Of a DNA stretch of 64,000 bases, positions 42,573 through 51,153 are shown piece by piece. A model generated the notes under the pieces. That model saw only the letters and a program-made list of their open reading frames with translations, did not search any database and was not told the origin of the DNA. The DNA is from Bacillus sp. OV166 (GTDB taxonomy: Bacteria > Bacillota > Bacilli > Bacillales > Cytobacillaceae): positions 3,171,001-3,235,000 of the forward strand of contig NZ_FXWM01000001.1 in NCBI RefSeq assembly GCF_900177675.1, read 5' to 3'. Numbering within the stretch: the first letter of the stretch is position 1; the number at the start of each line of letters is the position of its first letter. Both the position numbers and the translations under genes were made by a program.

Positions 42573-42712
42573 ATGATATCTTAATGGTTGTTAAATATGA
42601 ACAAAATAGTACAATTAAATTGTGAACAAAATAGCACAAAAGTTAGATTTATGTATCTTTTCTGGCTAAGGTGTGATATTAGCTTGAATTTATTATACGG
42701 GAGGAATCGATT

Positions 42713-43450
42713 ATGGGAAAATTACAAGATAAAGTAGCCGTGATTACTGGTGGAGCATCCGGTATCGGTGCAGCAACAGCACGTTTATTCGTATCGGAAG
42801 GAGCCAAAGTGGTTCTTGTTGATTTAAATGAAGAAAAAGGGAAAGCATTTGAAGAAGAATTGAAATCTCTAAATGCCGAAGCTCTATTTGTAAAAGCAAA
42901 TATTACTAGTGAAGAAGATGTAGCCGGTGTCTTTAAACAAGCAGTTGAAGCTTTTGGTAAAGTGGATGTTGTGTTCAACAATGCAGGTATCGGTCGTGTT
43001 CATTCTTCACATGATTTAGAGTACTCTGAGTGGCGGAACACCGTAAATGTTGATTTAGATGGTGTATTCTTAGTAGCACGGGAAGCAATCCGTGAAATGT
43101 TAAAAACGGGCGGCGGTACAATAGTGAATACAGCATCTATGTACGGCTGGGTTGGTTCACCTGGTTCAGCAGCCTATAACGCAGCAAAAGGCGGCGTGAT
43201 TAACTTAACACGTTCACTTGCACTTGAATATGCAGAACAAAATATTCGTATTAATTCATTATGCCCTGGTTTCATTGATACCCCAATTATTCCAGAAGAA
43301 AGTAAACAAGCATTAGCTGCGATGACTCCGATGAAGCGTCTTGGCCAAGCAGAAGAAATGGCAAAAGCTGTACTATTCATGGCAAGTGACGATTCCTCAT
43401 TCATGACTGGGAATAGCTTAACTGTTGATGGTGGCTATACAGCTCAATAA
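42713..43450 (+). CDS. SDR oxidoreductase
   Basis: 245 residues, GGGAGG upstream. Classical short-chain dehydrogenase: cofactor motif TGGASGIGAAT near 12-22, Asp in VVLVDLN suggesting NAD preference, NNAG, catalytic Ser in TASMYGW, and Tyr-x3-Lys in YNAAKGG. The end TGNSLTVDGGYTAQ is typical. Substrate unknown; probably induced when the divergent TetR repressor binds its ligand. Confidence 0.9.
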   Translation: MGKLQDKVAVITGGASGIGAATARLFVSEGAKVVLVDLNEEKGKAFEEELKSLNAEALFVKANITSEEDVAGVFKQAVEAFGKVDVVFNNAGIGRVHSSHDLEYSEWRNTVNVDLDGVFLVAREAIREMLKTGGGTIVNTASMYGWVGSPGSAAYNAAKGGVINLTRSLALEYAEQNIRINSLCPGFIDTPIIPEESKQALAAMTPMKRLGQAEEMAKAVLFMASDDSSFMTGNSLTVDGGYTAQ

Positions 43451-43484
43451 TTGTATATGTAAAAAAAGAATCTCGTTTCATCTT

Positions 43485-43515
43485 GCTCATCACCTTAATC
43501 GGTGGTGGGCTTTTC
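43485..43515 (+). terminator. terminator of the SDR gene
   Basis: GCTCATCACC pairs with GGTGGTGGGC, followed by TTTTC. Confidence 0.75.
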
Positions 43516-43568
43516 GTACAGGGTTCATAGTTAAGGTGAAAATCAAAGTGATAAGGAGGAGTAACACT

Positions 43569-43719
43569 GATATTGTAAAGAAGAACAAGAGCTAGTATTG
43601 ATACGGAATTTGCATTCCCCGCAAACCGTGATGGAGTTCTACACCAGGAGCAAGAAAAAATAAAAAACTCATCTAAAGTCGATAGACACATGACTAACGC
43701 AAATGAAGACATTTTTTGA
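43569..43719 (+). pseudogene. possible small frameshifted gene
   Basis: AAGGAGGAG precedes a short frame (DIVKKNKS) that stops, while the next frame reads SIDTEFAFPANRDGVLHQEQ and on to DRHMTNANEDIF before TGA at 43717-43719. It looks like a roughly 50-residue small Bacillus protein broken near 43592. Not recognised. Confidence 0.35.
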
Positions 43720-43813
43720 AGGTGGAAGATAAAAAGTAAAACTTTTTCATATCACTACAAAAGAGATTTGGGATTTAATATAAAAAGACGGGCGGATTCT
43801 TAGAAAATATTCC

Positions 43814-43930
43814 TCAATCGGGTGCTTATCTTGAAAAAGGTTTAAGCAATAATCTTCAACAATCGGGCGCTATTCTTTAATATGAAGGCGTCTTTTTGTA
43901 ATGAGTTAGATTCTAGAACAATACATTTAA
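43814..43930 (+). repeat. hybrid of cassette repeat arm and second repeat family (copy d)
   Basis: TCAATCGGGTGC at 43814, then CTTCAACAATCGGGCGC at 43853 with hairpin GGCGCT..AAGGCGTC and T-run. Leads directly into the next cassette repeat flank. Confidence 0.5.
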
Positions 43931-43980
43931 GGGATTGGATTATGTTAAAATGTATAAGAGATTGTGAAGGTTTCTACTTA

Positions 43981-44049
43981 AACTATAGGGTAGCGATTGT
44001 TCAATAAGGGCAGTCGCTTTCCTTGTTCCACTAACGAGGCAGTTTAGTT
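43981..44049 (+). repeat. cassette repeat, hairpin core
   Basis: Flank GATTGTGAAGGTTTCTACTT, left arm AACTATAGGGT, core AGCGATTG..CAGTCGCT, inner CACTAACGAGGCA, right arm GTTTAGTTGAA. Confidence 0.8.
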
Positions 44050-44141
44050 GAAAAAAGGTGAAATTCTCCAAGTTACAAAAAACATTATGTTAGGTATAAT
44101 TAAGCTATTAAATAAGGTATCGCTATTAATAGGGTGAGACC

Positions 44142-44396
44142 ATGGATATATTGGGTGCAATGTCTGTTTTGATTGGTTTTGTAGCGTTATATGGTGGATT
44201 CGCCTATAATAAAAAAAGACACGAAAACGATGGTATAGATAGTTCTGGAGCTGATTCAATCATCGGTGCCATCATCGCTTTATTCGTTGTCATCTTTTTG
44301 AGACTGTTGCCATATCAGGTTACCAAAACATTGTTATTTATATTTGCCTTTATTTGTTTTTGTTTTAGTGTTTATGCATTTACTCACTTACACTAA
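44142..44396 (+). CDS. small membrane protein
   Basis: 84 residues, AGGGTGAG upstream. Three helices with a charged loop after the first (NKKRHENDGIDSSGAD). No family recognised. Its TAA stop is inside the next repeat's left arm (CACTAAT). Confidence 0.6.
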   Translation: MDILGAMSVLIGFVALYGGFAYNKKRHENDGIDSSGADSIIGAIIALFVVIFLRLLPYQVTKTLLFIFAFICFCFSVYAFTHLH

Positions 44397-44469
44397 TGGG
44401 TGCTTGGGTTTAACAAAGAGTCGTATCTGCGGCTCTTTTTTCTTGTTAAACTAAAGTGGCAGGTTAGTT
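44391..44469 (+). repeat. cassette repeat, full copy
   Basis: Left arm CACTAATGGGTGC; core AGAGTCGTATCTGCGGCTCT with T-run; inner AACTAAAGTGGCAG; right arm GTTAGTTTAC. Confidence 0.85.
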
Positions 44470-44488
44470 TACCTTTATTAGACATCTA

Positions 44489-44513
44489 TAAAAGAGCTTT
44501 CGGGCTCTTTTTT
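44489..44513 (+). terminator. terminator-like hairpin
   Basis: AAAGAGC/GCTCTTT around TTTCGG, then T-run. Confidence 0.65.
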
Positions 44514-44652
44514 CTTGTAATATTTGAATTCACCAATTAACTAAAAAAGTGCATTTAATCTTTTAAAATAGGTAGTAGTTTAGTCAGTTATAAATGTCAC
44601 TCATATTCTATAAAGACCAAATGGACAGGTTTATTGTAAAGGGAGTGAAAAC

Positions 44653-45900
44653 ATGCGTTATGTAAAACATCAATCTACTGCGAATAAAAAGATCTCCAAT
44701 AATGAAACGAACGATGATATTGAAGTAAGTATTATAATACCTTCCCGAAATAAGTATCCGTTAAATTTATTTACCCTTTATTCACTTGAAAATCAATCCT
44801 TTAACGTTAAGAAGATGGAAGTAATTTTTATTAATGATGCATCTACTGATGAAACAGAAGAAAAATTAAAAAACTATCATCCTCCCTATATTTTTAAATA
44901 TATTCACAGCACACAAAAACTCGGAAGAGCCATGGTTAGAAATTTAGGTATCGAATCAGCAAGCGGCAGGATTCTTATTTTCCTTGATGCTGAAATGATT
45001 ACTGAACCTGAGTTTGTACAAAATCACTATAACTATCACCATATAACCGATAATCTGATTGTGACAGGCACGATGCATTCAAAAGCTCTATATTCTTGTA
45101 TTTTCCCCGAATTTTCCGACCAATTCACGAATAAAATCGAAAAGTTAACAAAAGAGAATCAACAAATATATAAGAGATTCAAAAATTCTAAACATCCTAT
45201 CGAAACCCCATATCCACTGATTAATAAAGACGATATAGTACAGGGGCACTTCAAAGATATATCGTATAGTGCGTACCCATGGTTCGAAGAAATAATTAGT
45301 AATTACAATGTAAAGTTAGAAGGGTTCATGTTTCCATGGATGGCATTTCTAACAGGGAATATCTCTATCAAAAAGGAGCTTATCACCCAGGCAGGATTGT
45401 TTGATGAAGAATTTTTTAATTACGGTTATGAAGATTGGGAATTAGGATACAGGTTATATAAAATGGGCGTCAAATACGTAGTGAGTAATAAAATGCCCAC
45501 ATACCACCAAGAACATCCTGTCGAGGAAAGAAAGTGGAAAGAGGCGGTTGGAAACTTCGGCTTATTCACAATAAAACATCATGATGTCGATGTGTTAATT
45601 TTGGCATTAGAACTCGCTAGGATGACAGATTTGAACACGATGAATAACATCTTAAAGGAGTATAAATCGCTTCTAAAATCTAATCCAGAGCAATTTCAAG
45701 TTTTCTCGGAAAAATTTATCTATATCCTAGAAACGATTATTCTGATGCTAGAAGTCGATATACGACATTTTAATATAATAGGTGCGGCAGGATTCAGTTC
45801 AGAAGCAAAAAAAGAGTTGCAAAGAGATATGCAACAAATACAAAAACTTGAAAGGTTTCCGAACCTAACAAAATTTTTAGCTACTGTTATCAATTCATAA
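44653..45900 (+). CDS. glycosyltransferase family 2
   Basis: 415 residues, AAGGGAGTG upstream. GT-A fold about 25-280: VSIIIPSRNKYPLNL, 'VIFINDASTDETEEKL', 'LGRAMVRNLGIESASGRILIFLDAEM' (D-A-E in place of DxD), and 'FDEEFFNYGYEDWELGYRLYKMG' with the ED acidic pair. A helical C-terminal part follows. It transfers a sugar from a nucleotide donor, probably to a surface or spore-coat acceptor. Forms an operon with the next gene (15 bases apart). Confidence 0.85.
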   Translation: MRYVKHQSTANKKISNNETNDDIEVSIIIPSRNKYPLNLFTLYSLENQSFNVKKMEVIFINDASTDETEEKLKNYHPPYIFKYIHSTQKLGRAMVRNLGIESASGRILIFLDAEMITEPEFVQNHYNYHHITDNLIVTGTMHSKALYSCIFPEFSDQFTNKIEKLTKENQQIYKRFKNSKHPIETPYPLINKDDIVQGHFKDISYSAYPWFEEIISNYNVKLEGFMFPWMAFLTGNISIKKELITQAGLFDEEFFNYGYEDWELGYRLYKMGVKYVVSNKMPTYHQEHPVEERKWKEAVGNFGLFTIKHHDVDVLILALELARMTDLNTMNNILKEYKSLLKSNPEQFQVFSEKFIYILETIILMLEVDIRHFNIIGAAGFSSEAKKELQRDMQQIQKLERFPNLTKFLATVINS

Positions 45901-45915
45901 GAGAGGGGTGAAAAA

Positions 45916-46632
45916 ATGGTCTCTATTATTACTTGCACCATAAGAGATGAATGTATGGATAATGTTTTTAAGAATTATCAACAGCAAACATGGAGGGAAA
46001 AAGAATTATTTATTATATTGAATAAAGATTCCATGGACATTGATAAATGGATTAAGAAGGCAAAGAAATATCCGAATGTTCGGGTTTATCAACTTCATGA
46101 AAAGGCTGCTTTAGGTGATTGTTTAAATTTTGGGGTCTTGAACTCAAATTATGATATTATAGCCAAATTTGACGATGATGATTATTACGGACCTGATTAT
46201 ATTGCAAATGCAATGTCCGTCTTTGAGGATCCCAATATCTCCATTGTTGGAAAAAGCTCTATTTATATATACTTCAAAAATAAAAATGCTTTAATTCATG
46301 TTCCAGGAATCGAAAATTCAATGTCCGATACAGTAGCTGGTGCAACTTTGATGTTTAGAAAAAATGTGTTTTATTATGTCCGTTTTGAAAAAGTAAATCG
46401 TGCGGAGGATTACTTTTTTATCGATCAATGCAAAAAAGAAGGCTTTAGCATCTATTCAACAGATCGATATGATTTTGCTGCTATTCGACAAGACTCAGCA
46501 AACCATACTTGGAAGATTTCAGACGAGGATTTGATGGGGTGGGGAGACTTGGTTGAATATACTAAGGATTTTCAATCATTGGTTCAAAAAGGAAAACTAC
46601 TTTACACATTAAATTCATGGCAGCAAAAGTAA
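45916..46632 (+). CDS. glycosyltransferase family 2
   Basis: 238 residues, GAGAGGGGTG upstream. Short GT-A enzyme: VSIITCTIRDECMDNVFKNY, 'LGDCLNFGVLNSNYDIIAKFDDDDYYGPDYI' with the metal-binding DDDD, and RAEDYFFIDQCKKEGF near the catalytic loop. Co-transcribed with the larger glycosyltransferase; a shared glycan acceptor is likely. Such pairs occur with spore-coat proteins in Bacillus, but no acceptor gene is seen here. Confidence 0.85.
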   Translation: MVSIITCTIRDECMDNVFKNYQQQTWREKELFIILNKDSMDIDKWIKKAKKYPNVRVYQLHEKAALGDCLNFGVLNSNYDIIAKFDDDDYYGPDYIANAMSVFEDPNISIVGKSSIYIYFKNKNALIHVPGIENSMSDTVAGATLMFRKNVFYYVRFEKVNRAEDYFFIDQCKKEGFSIYSTDRYDFAAIRQDSANHTWKISDEDLMGWGDLVEYTKDFQSLVQKGKLLYTLNSWQQK

Positions 46633-46734
46633 GCATCGCTTGCATGGAAAATTTTTTTTTAGGTCTCTAAAGGGTGTCCAACGCATACCATGCTTTTCTT
46701 TTGCATCCGCAAAGACACGTTCAAGAGTTTCTTT
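46632..46734 (-). pseudogene. transposase fragment, IS1182-type tail
   Basis: On the minus strand it reads KETLERVFADAKEKHGMRW then TPFRGLKK and FSMQAML, the conserved end of an IS1182-type transposase of a different subgroup from the complete one at 47492. The rest is gone. Confidence 0.6.
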
Positions 46735-46750
46735 TGAAATAATCTACTTA

Positions 46751-46825
46751 AACTAAAGGGTGCTTGAGTTCAACAATATTTGGCTGCTAAGATAGCCTTT
46801 TTTTGTTATTCCACTAGAGGGGCAG
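46751..46825 (+). repeat. cassette repeat interrupted by a group II intron
   Basis: Left arm AACTAAAGGGTGC, core as at 29888 (ATTTGGCTGCTAAGATAGCC), inner CACTAGAGGGGCAG, then the intron starts where GTTAG is expected. Confidence 0.85.
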
Positions 46826-47445
46826 GTGTGCGGCCGAGCCTAGGTCGTATCATATAGCGGGTGGGATTCCCGTCGAGTAAGAACTAGCCATTCGCTCGTA
46901 GCGAGTCTTGGAGGGCTAAAGGTAACTTTAGTCTTTAAGCGTAGACAGTTAGGTGGCGGGCCGAAAGCCAATTGGTTGAAGGGATTGAGCTCCATAATGT
47001 TAGTAAAACGAGAGGGCTGATGCTTTACCTGCAGCAGAAAGCTACATTTTATCCTTCGTTTAAGGCAAGATGGATATTACCTCTCTGGAGTCAGAGACCT
47101 TGGCACGTTACACATTGATATGATACGGCAACTCGGGAGACCCTACCGGTCTTTTCTTGATAGAAGAGTATGGTGTACAAGCGATAAAAAGTAAGGAAAC
47201 CAAATGCCGGTGTAGGGAGTCGGATAGCAGCGTAGTACCAATGAAGTTGGGTAATGCCGATGGAGGAAAGGCTAGCTACCAGTTATCACCCTTGCTAGGG
47301 ACCCATTTACTACACACAGAGGTAGGAATAATAAATGGAGACAAAACTAGTAAGGATAGCAGAATTAGCAAAATCTGATCCTAAGAGATTAGAAAGGTTT
47401 TGTGAATGGTAACTAGGAGGAGCCGTGTGCGTTAATAGCGCAAGC

Positions 47446-49055
47446 GAGTCTGTCTAACAATTGTTTCTGTTTTGATAAAGTTTGAATAAATTCAAGAATA
47501 TTTTTGACAAAAATAAATAAAATCACAAAAATCATATAAAAAGGGGGCAAAGCCCCCTCTGATTTTTCTTATTAATTCCTTTACTCCGAAAATATTTATC
47601 AGTCTTTTAAAATTATAAGCAAGACAAATAAAGCTTACCTCAGTGTTTACTGATTCAAGCCCTCTTGTTAAAAAATATGTATAACCAAAATGTCGTTTAA
47701 TGGTTCCAAATAGGTGCTCTATTATTGAACCCCTTTTCTTGTAGATATTATCCTTTTTAATTGTATTTTCAGTTACCTGGTTAATGATTTCTTCATCTTT
47801 AAATCTAACTACAGATCTCCCGCCTTTTGCTGAAGTACACAACTCCTTTTTCCCACATTCATTATAGTTTACACACGTATAACGTTTGAAATCTTTACCG
47901 TTTTGCTTCCCATTCCATTTAAAATTTAAACAGTAGCCCATCGGGCAAATAAAAACATCATTTATTTGATCATACTTGAAATTTGATTTATCAAACCCGT
48001 TTTCAACCTTTTGTTGTTTTCCTTTTTGGGGCTTAATTAGTATTTCGGTCTGTTCATCAACCACGTCTGTTATTTCAGACATATTAAAATAACCTGTATC
48101 TGCTAAAGCTGTAATATTTTGATCCTCAAATACTTCCTTTGCTTTTTTAATCATGTTTGATAATTGCCCTTGATCATTAACATCATTTACTACTTCGTAG
48201 TCTACAAATAATTTATTTTTATTGTCTACAATTGCTTGAACATTAAAGCAAACTTCAAATTTCCCGTTGTTCTTCATCGATTTTGCATCTGAATCAGTTA
48301 AACAAACTTGTTTCTTTCCTTGTTCTTTGAGCTCTTCTTTAATGGCATTCAGCTGCTGTATTCTTTCTTTATAGCACGATATTTTTTCAGTTATTTTTTG
48401 TTTCATACTTTCATTTTCAGTTGTTTCTAAAACGTTATTGATATATTCCTCAATTTTCGCTTCATAGTATTCTAATTTCTCTTTAATAATATTTTCATTA
48501 TAATGTTTATTTTTTGCACTACTTGCTTTTATCTTTGTTCCATCAATAGCTACAAGGGTACCGTCAATAAGACCAAACCCTTTTAACATAAGTATAAATT
48601 CTTTAAACAACTGCTTAATGGCATTTTTGTTAATTTTCATAAATGAAGATAAGGTACCATGATCAGGTTTTATTTTCCCAATCAACCACATTAATTCAAT
48701 GTTTCTAGTTGCCTCGGTCTCCATCATACGTGATGACCGGATTTTATTCATATAACAATATATATATAATTTAAGGAGATCTTGTCTCCTGTAAGGTTTT
48801 TGACCAGCACTGTTACCAGAATAAACAACAAATCCTAGGTCCTCTAAATTTAAACTATCTATATATGCATCAATTACTCTTACTGGATTATCTTCACTAA
48901 CATAATCCTCTAAAGTATATGGTAATAAAGTGATTTGTTTTCTATCTTCACCAAGAATAAATGCCATATTAACATCCCCTTTCTTAAAGGTATTCGACAT
49001 TAATATCAGATTTCTTCTTACACATAAAAATTATTATTAATTGTTAGACAGACTC
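47446..49055 (-). mobile_element. IS1182-family element in intron domain V
   Basis: 1,610 bp with perfect 17-bp terminal inverted repeats GAGTCTGTCTAACAATT. It is flanked by the target duplication AAGC (47442-47445 and 49056-49059), which splits the domain V sequence GCGCAAGCACGG. Confidence 0.9.
47492..48967 (-). CDS. IS1182-family transposase
   Basis: 491 residues from ATG 48967, with GGGGA upstream; upstream in-frame codons read through that site. DDE enzyme: N-terminal 'LPYTLEDYVSEDNPVRVIDAYID' domain, first Asp in LVAIDGTKIKA, second in ALADTGYFN, and Glu in the C-terminal SIIEHLFGTIKRHFGYTYF. A Cys-containing insert (CPMGYCLNF..CVNYNECGKKELC) is typical. Full length, so the element may be active. 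Confidence 0.9.
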   Translation of the reverse strand: MAFILGEDRKQITLLPYTLEDYVSEDNPVRVIDAYIDSLNLEDLGFVVYSGNSAGQKPYRRQDLLKLYIYCYMNKIRSSRMMETEATRNIELMWLIGKIKPDHGTLSSFMKINKNAIKQLFKEFILMLKGFGLIDGTLVAIDGTKIKASSAKNKHYNENIIKEKLEYYEAKIEEYINNVLETTENESMKQKITEKISCYKERIQQLNAIKEELKEQGKKQVCLTDSDAKSMKNNGKFEVCFNVQAIVDNKNKLFVDYEVVNDVNDQGQLSNMIKKAKEVFEDQNITALADTGYFNMSEITDVVDEQTEILIKPQKGKQQKVENGFDKSNFKYDQINDVFICPMGYCLNFKWNGKQNGKDFKRYTCVNYNECGKKELCTSAKGGRSVVRFKDEEIINQVTENTIKKDNIYKKRGSIIEHLFGTIKRHFGYTYFLTRGLESVNTEVSFICLAYNFKRLINIFGVKELIRKIRGGFAPFLYDFCDFIYFCQKYS

Positions 49056-49171
49056 AAGCACGGTTCTGTGAGGGGGAGGAACACAATCTACCGTATGGTA
49101 GAGAGGTTCCTTTCTACTCGACTAGTGAAAGTGTGTGTAAATTTATGGTAAAGTAAAAGAGGGGTGAAGTG

Positions 49172-49348
49172 ATGAAAATAAACTCTTATCTTTTACAGTT
49201 AGCCATTATTATAATTGTGATTTTCGGAGGAACTTTTATTATTCGTTATATCAGAACTGGTGAACTTCTATTAGACCAGATAATTGGTGCTTCGGTTGGT
49301 GTAATACTTTTAATTACTTCATTGATTTGGAGGGGAATAAACAAATAG
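49172..49348 (+). CDS. small membrane protein
   Basis: 58 residues from ATG 49172 with GAGGGGTG upstream. Two helices (LLQLAIIIIVIFGGTFII and IIGASVGVILLITSLIW) separated by RYIRTGELLLDQ. Not recognised. It follows the group II intron and precedes the repeat at 49399, so it is the cassette whose upstream repeat was invaded. Confidence 0.6.
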   Translation: MKINSYLLQLAIIIIVIFGGTFIIRYIRTGELLLDQIIGASVGVILLITSLIWRGINK

Positions 49349-49398
49349 GTATGGTTTCTAAATCAAGCATAGGTATAGATTGTGAAATTTTGTACTTA

Positions 49399-49848
49399 AA
49401 CTCCCATGAAAATATAAACTGAAGAAGGGCATGAAAAAACAGACCCAGAAAAACCAGTTTTTAAAAAAGGCTGAGCCTCTTGAAGGATTATTTACGGGAG
49501 TGGCTGTATCGAATAGTATTACCTTTCTACTTAAAATAAAATATGGAAAAGCTGGCGCAACAACCAGAAAAAGGATTAATCTCCCATGAGTGCTACCCCT
49601 AAAGGGCGCGACAGTCGGTGGTACACCGTGGTCGTTGGAGTCAGACTAACGGATGGGCTCAAAGGCACCATAGTTCAAAGACCTTCTTCGCCAGCATTAA
49701 AACAGTATAGACTGCTTGAACAATTTTCATTCTCAGTGGTGAAGCACCGATTTTTGCGCTTCATGGATGGCTAACGGGTGCAAGAGTTACAGATCAAGCT
49801 GCAATTTTGGTGGCTTTTTTCTTACTGCACTAACGTCGCAGTTTAGTT
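49399..49848 (+). repeat. cassette repeat split by a long nested element
   Basis: Left AACT behind TTTTGTACTTA; insertion 49403-49772; then AACGGGTGCAAGAG, core AAGCTGCAATTTTGGTGGC with T-run, inner CACTAACGTCGCA, right arm GTTTAGTTG. Confidence 0.8.
49403..49772 (+). mobile_element. nested 370-bp element, long type (copy 2)
   Basis: Closely matches 37344-37717 over its whole length, including the region around GAGTCAGACTAACGG and the end CTTCATGGATGGCT. No ORF of its own; the frame at 49586-49774 is incidental. Confidence 0.6.
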
Positions 49849-49912
49849 GATGAAGCTTAAACAAAGATAAATAAGGTAAAGATAAAAAAATAAAAAGGAA
49901 AATAACCAAAAT

Positions 49913-49996
49913 ATGTTAATTTATATTATTTTTGTTTTTTGTTTACCATGGATTGTATTATTTGGGTACTATACTTTCAACAAGAGGCAATTTTAA
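49913..49996 (+). CDS. possible 27-residue membrane peptide
   Basis: ATG 49913 with AAAAGGA upstream reads MLIYIIFVFCLPWIVLFGYY then TFNKRQF. One helix with a basic end. It is the only candidate gene right after the repeat; it may be a real small protein or a cassette remnant. Confidence 0.4.
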   Translation: MLIYIIFVFCLPWIVLFGYYTFNKRQF

Positions 49997-50140
49997 TAAG
50001 AATAATAAAAAACATTATCATATATTTTAGTTTTTATGATTGAGCAATTGATGTCCTTATTCGCGTTTCCAAGGAGTATTGCTTAGTATTAGTACGTTGC
50101 TCTAACGAAGGAGCGGCATTTGGGTAAACCCGTCGAAAGT

Positions 50141-50172
50141 AAGACCGCTCCATAGAAATAAGGAACGGTCTT
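50141..50172 (-). terminator. terminator of the SGNH hydrolase gene
   Basis: AAGACCGCTCC pairs with GGAACGGTCTT. Confidence 0.75.
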
Positions 50173-50194
50173 CTCATGCTAATCATTTAAACCT

Positions 50195-51004
50195 TTATTC
50201 ACTACTTTCATCGCTGCTTTCATCATCATCATCGTCATGGCGCAGCTTGTCCGGATGATTTTTAAGGAATGATAATTCATGCAAGCGTGCAATTTCTAAA
50301 TGACCTGCGTCGGTAGGATGTGGATCAAGCGCTAGACAGGAATGTGTCCAAATACAAACCTTCGGTTGCGTGGTGTTAGTGAATTGTCCCAGAAAATCTT
50401 CATGAACATCAACCACATTATAATGAAAAGTGGAACCGTTTGCTTTAATCACAGCATTAATTCCCTGAATAAAGGGCTCTGCCGTGTTAAAAAATGGGGT
50501 GCCACCTATGAAAGGGTTGTAAACGGTCATTACGAATATTTCAGCATGGGATCGAATACTTCTTCTAATTTCCTTCATAATCAGTGGGCAGTTTCGAGCA
50601 AAATTTGCAAGCGCATTTTGCAAACAGGCGACTAGATCAGGAGAGGGGGAAGGAAAAATGCAATCTAATAAATCGCCACCACCAATACTAATGGTGATTA
50701 AATCAGCTTTTTTTACTGCTTCTCGAGCGTCCATATCTGTTTGCAGCTGGTGAAGTAAATCACTTCTAGTGAAACCAGGTTCGGCAAGATTAATCAATTT
50801 CACACATGGGAAAATCGTCTCCAAAAAGTCCCGAAAGTAGTAAACGTATCCGTATCCGTGTTGTTCAGTATCATTGACGTTAAATGAAGCGCCTTCTCCA
50901 AATGCAATGGAATTTCCAAGAGCTGTATATTGAAAACAGTCGTGGTGATGATGGTGGTGGTGGTGGTGGTGGTGAGGGTGTTCGTGTTCGTGTAAATCAG
51001 GCAC
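50195..51004 (-). CDS. SGNH/GDSL hydrolase with His tract
   Basis: 269 residues from GTG 51004, which has AGGAGG 7 bases upstream; the longer frame has no site. The N-terminus is MPDLHEHEHP followed by eleven His, then the SGNH blocks: catalytic Ser in TALGNSIAFGEG (GNS rather than GDS), Gly in SIGGGDLLD, Asn in TVYNPFIGG and Asp-x-x-His in TDAGHLEIA. It ends in an acidic Ser-rich tail (DDDDESSDESSE). Likely an esterase; the His tract should bind metal. No signal peptide. Confidence 0.85.
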   Translation of the reverse strand: MPDLHEHEHPHHHHHHHHHHHDCFQYTALGNSIAFGEGASFNVNDTEQHGYGYVYYFRDFLETIFPCVKLINLAEPGFTRSDLLHQLQTDMDAREAVKKADLITISIGGGDLLDCIFPSPSPDLVACLQNALANFARNCPLIMKEIRRSIRSHAEIFVMTVYNPFIGGTPFFNTAEPFIQGINAVIKANGSTFHYNVVDVHEDFLGQFTNTTQPKVCIWTHSCLALDPHPTDAGHLEIARLHELSFLKNHPDKLRHDDDDDESSDESSE

Positions 51005-51153
51005 ATACTCACCTCCTTTTAATAAATTCAATAATATACTATTATTCAAGGTATGAATGAGAAACGGCAACTGTCCAATCATTTATAATTAATGACCACG
51101 AGTTTTCCAAATTAGTCTTAAACGAGGCATTGAACATAAGGTAATTCTTCTTC

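Larger units (their letters stand above)
46826..49122 (+). mobile_element. group II intron, ORF-less, split by an IS
   Basis: Starts GTGTGCGG (GUGYG rule). Domain I is long and structured. Domain V is GAGCCGTGTGCG..TTAATAGCGCAAGC, and after the IS continues AAGCACGGTTCTGTGAGGGG. Domain VI is GGAAC..CTACCGTATGGTAG..GGTTCC, ending near CGAC at 49122. Only the first 25 codons of the reverse transcriptase remain (METKLVRIAELAKSDPKR.., 47335-47411). It cannot move alone and its domain V is broken. Confidence 0.85.

Noticed and set aside
47157..47378. 73-codon ORF inside the group II intron
   Set aside because: It overlaps structured intron RNA and has no coding signature.
46826..49122. Prophage or conjugative element as source of the intron/IS region
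   Set aside because: No phage or transfer genes; the nested insertion series explains the region.
49586..49774. ORF in the long nested element
   Set aside because: It follows conserved RNA-like structure, and the equivalent frame is not kept in the other copy.
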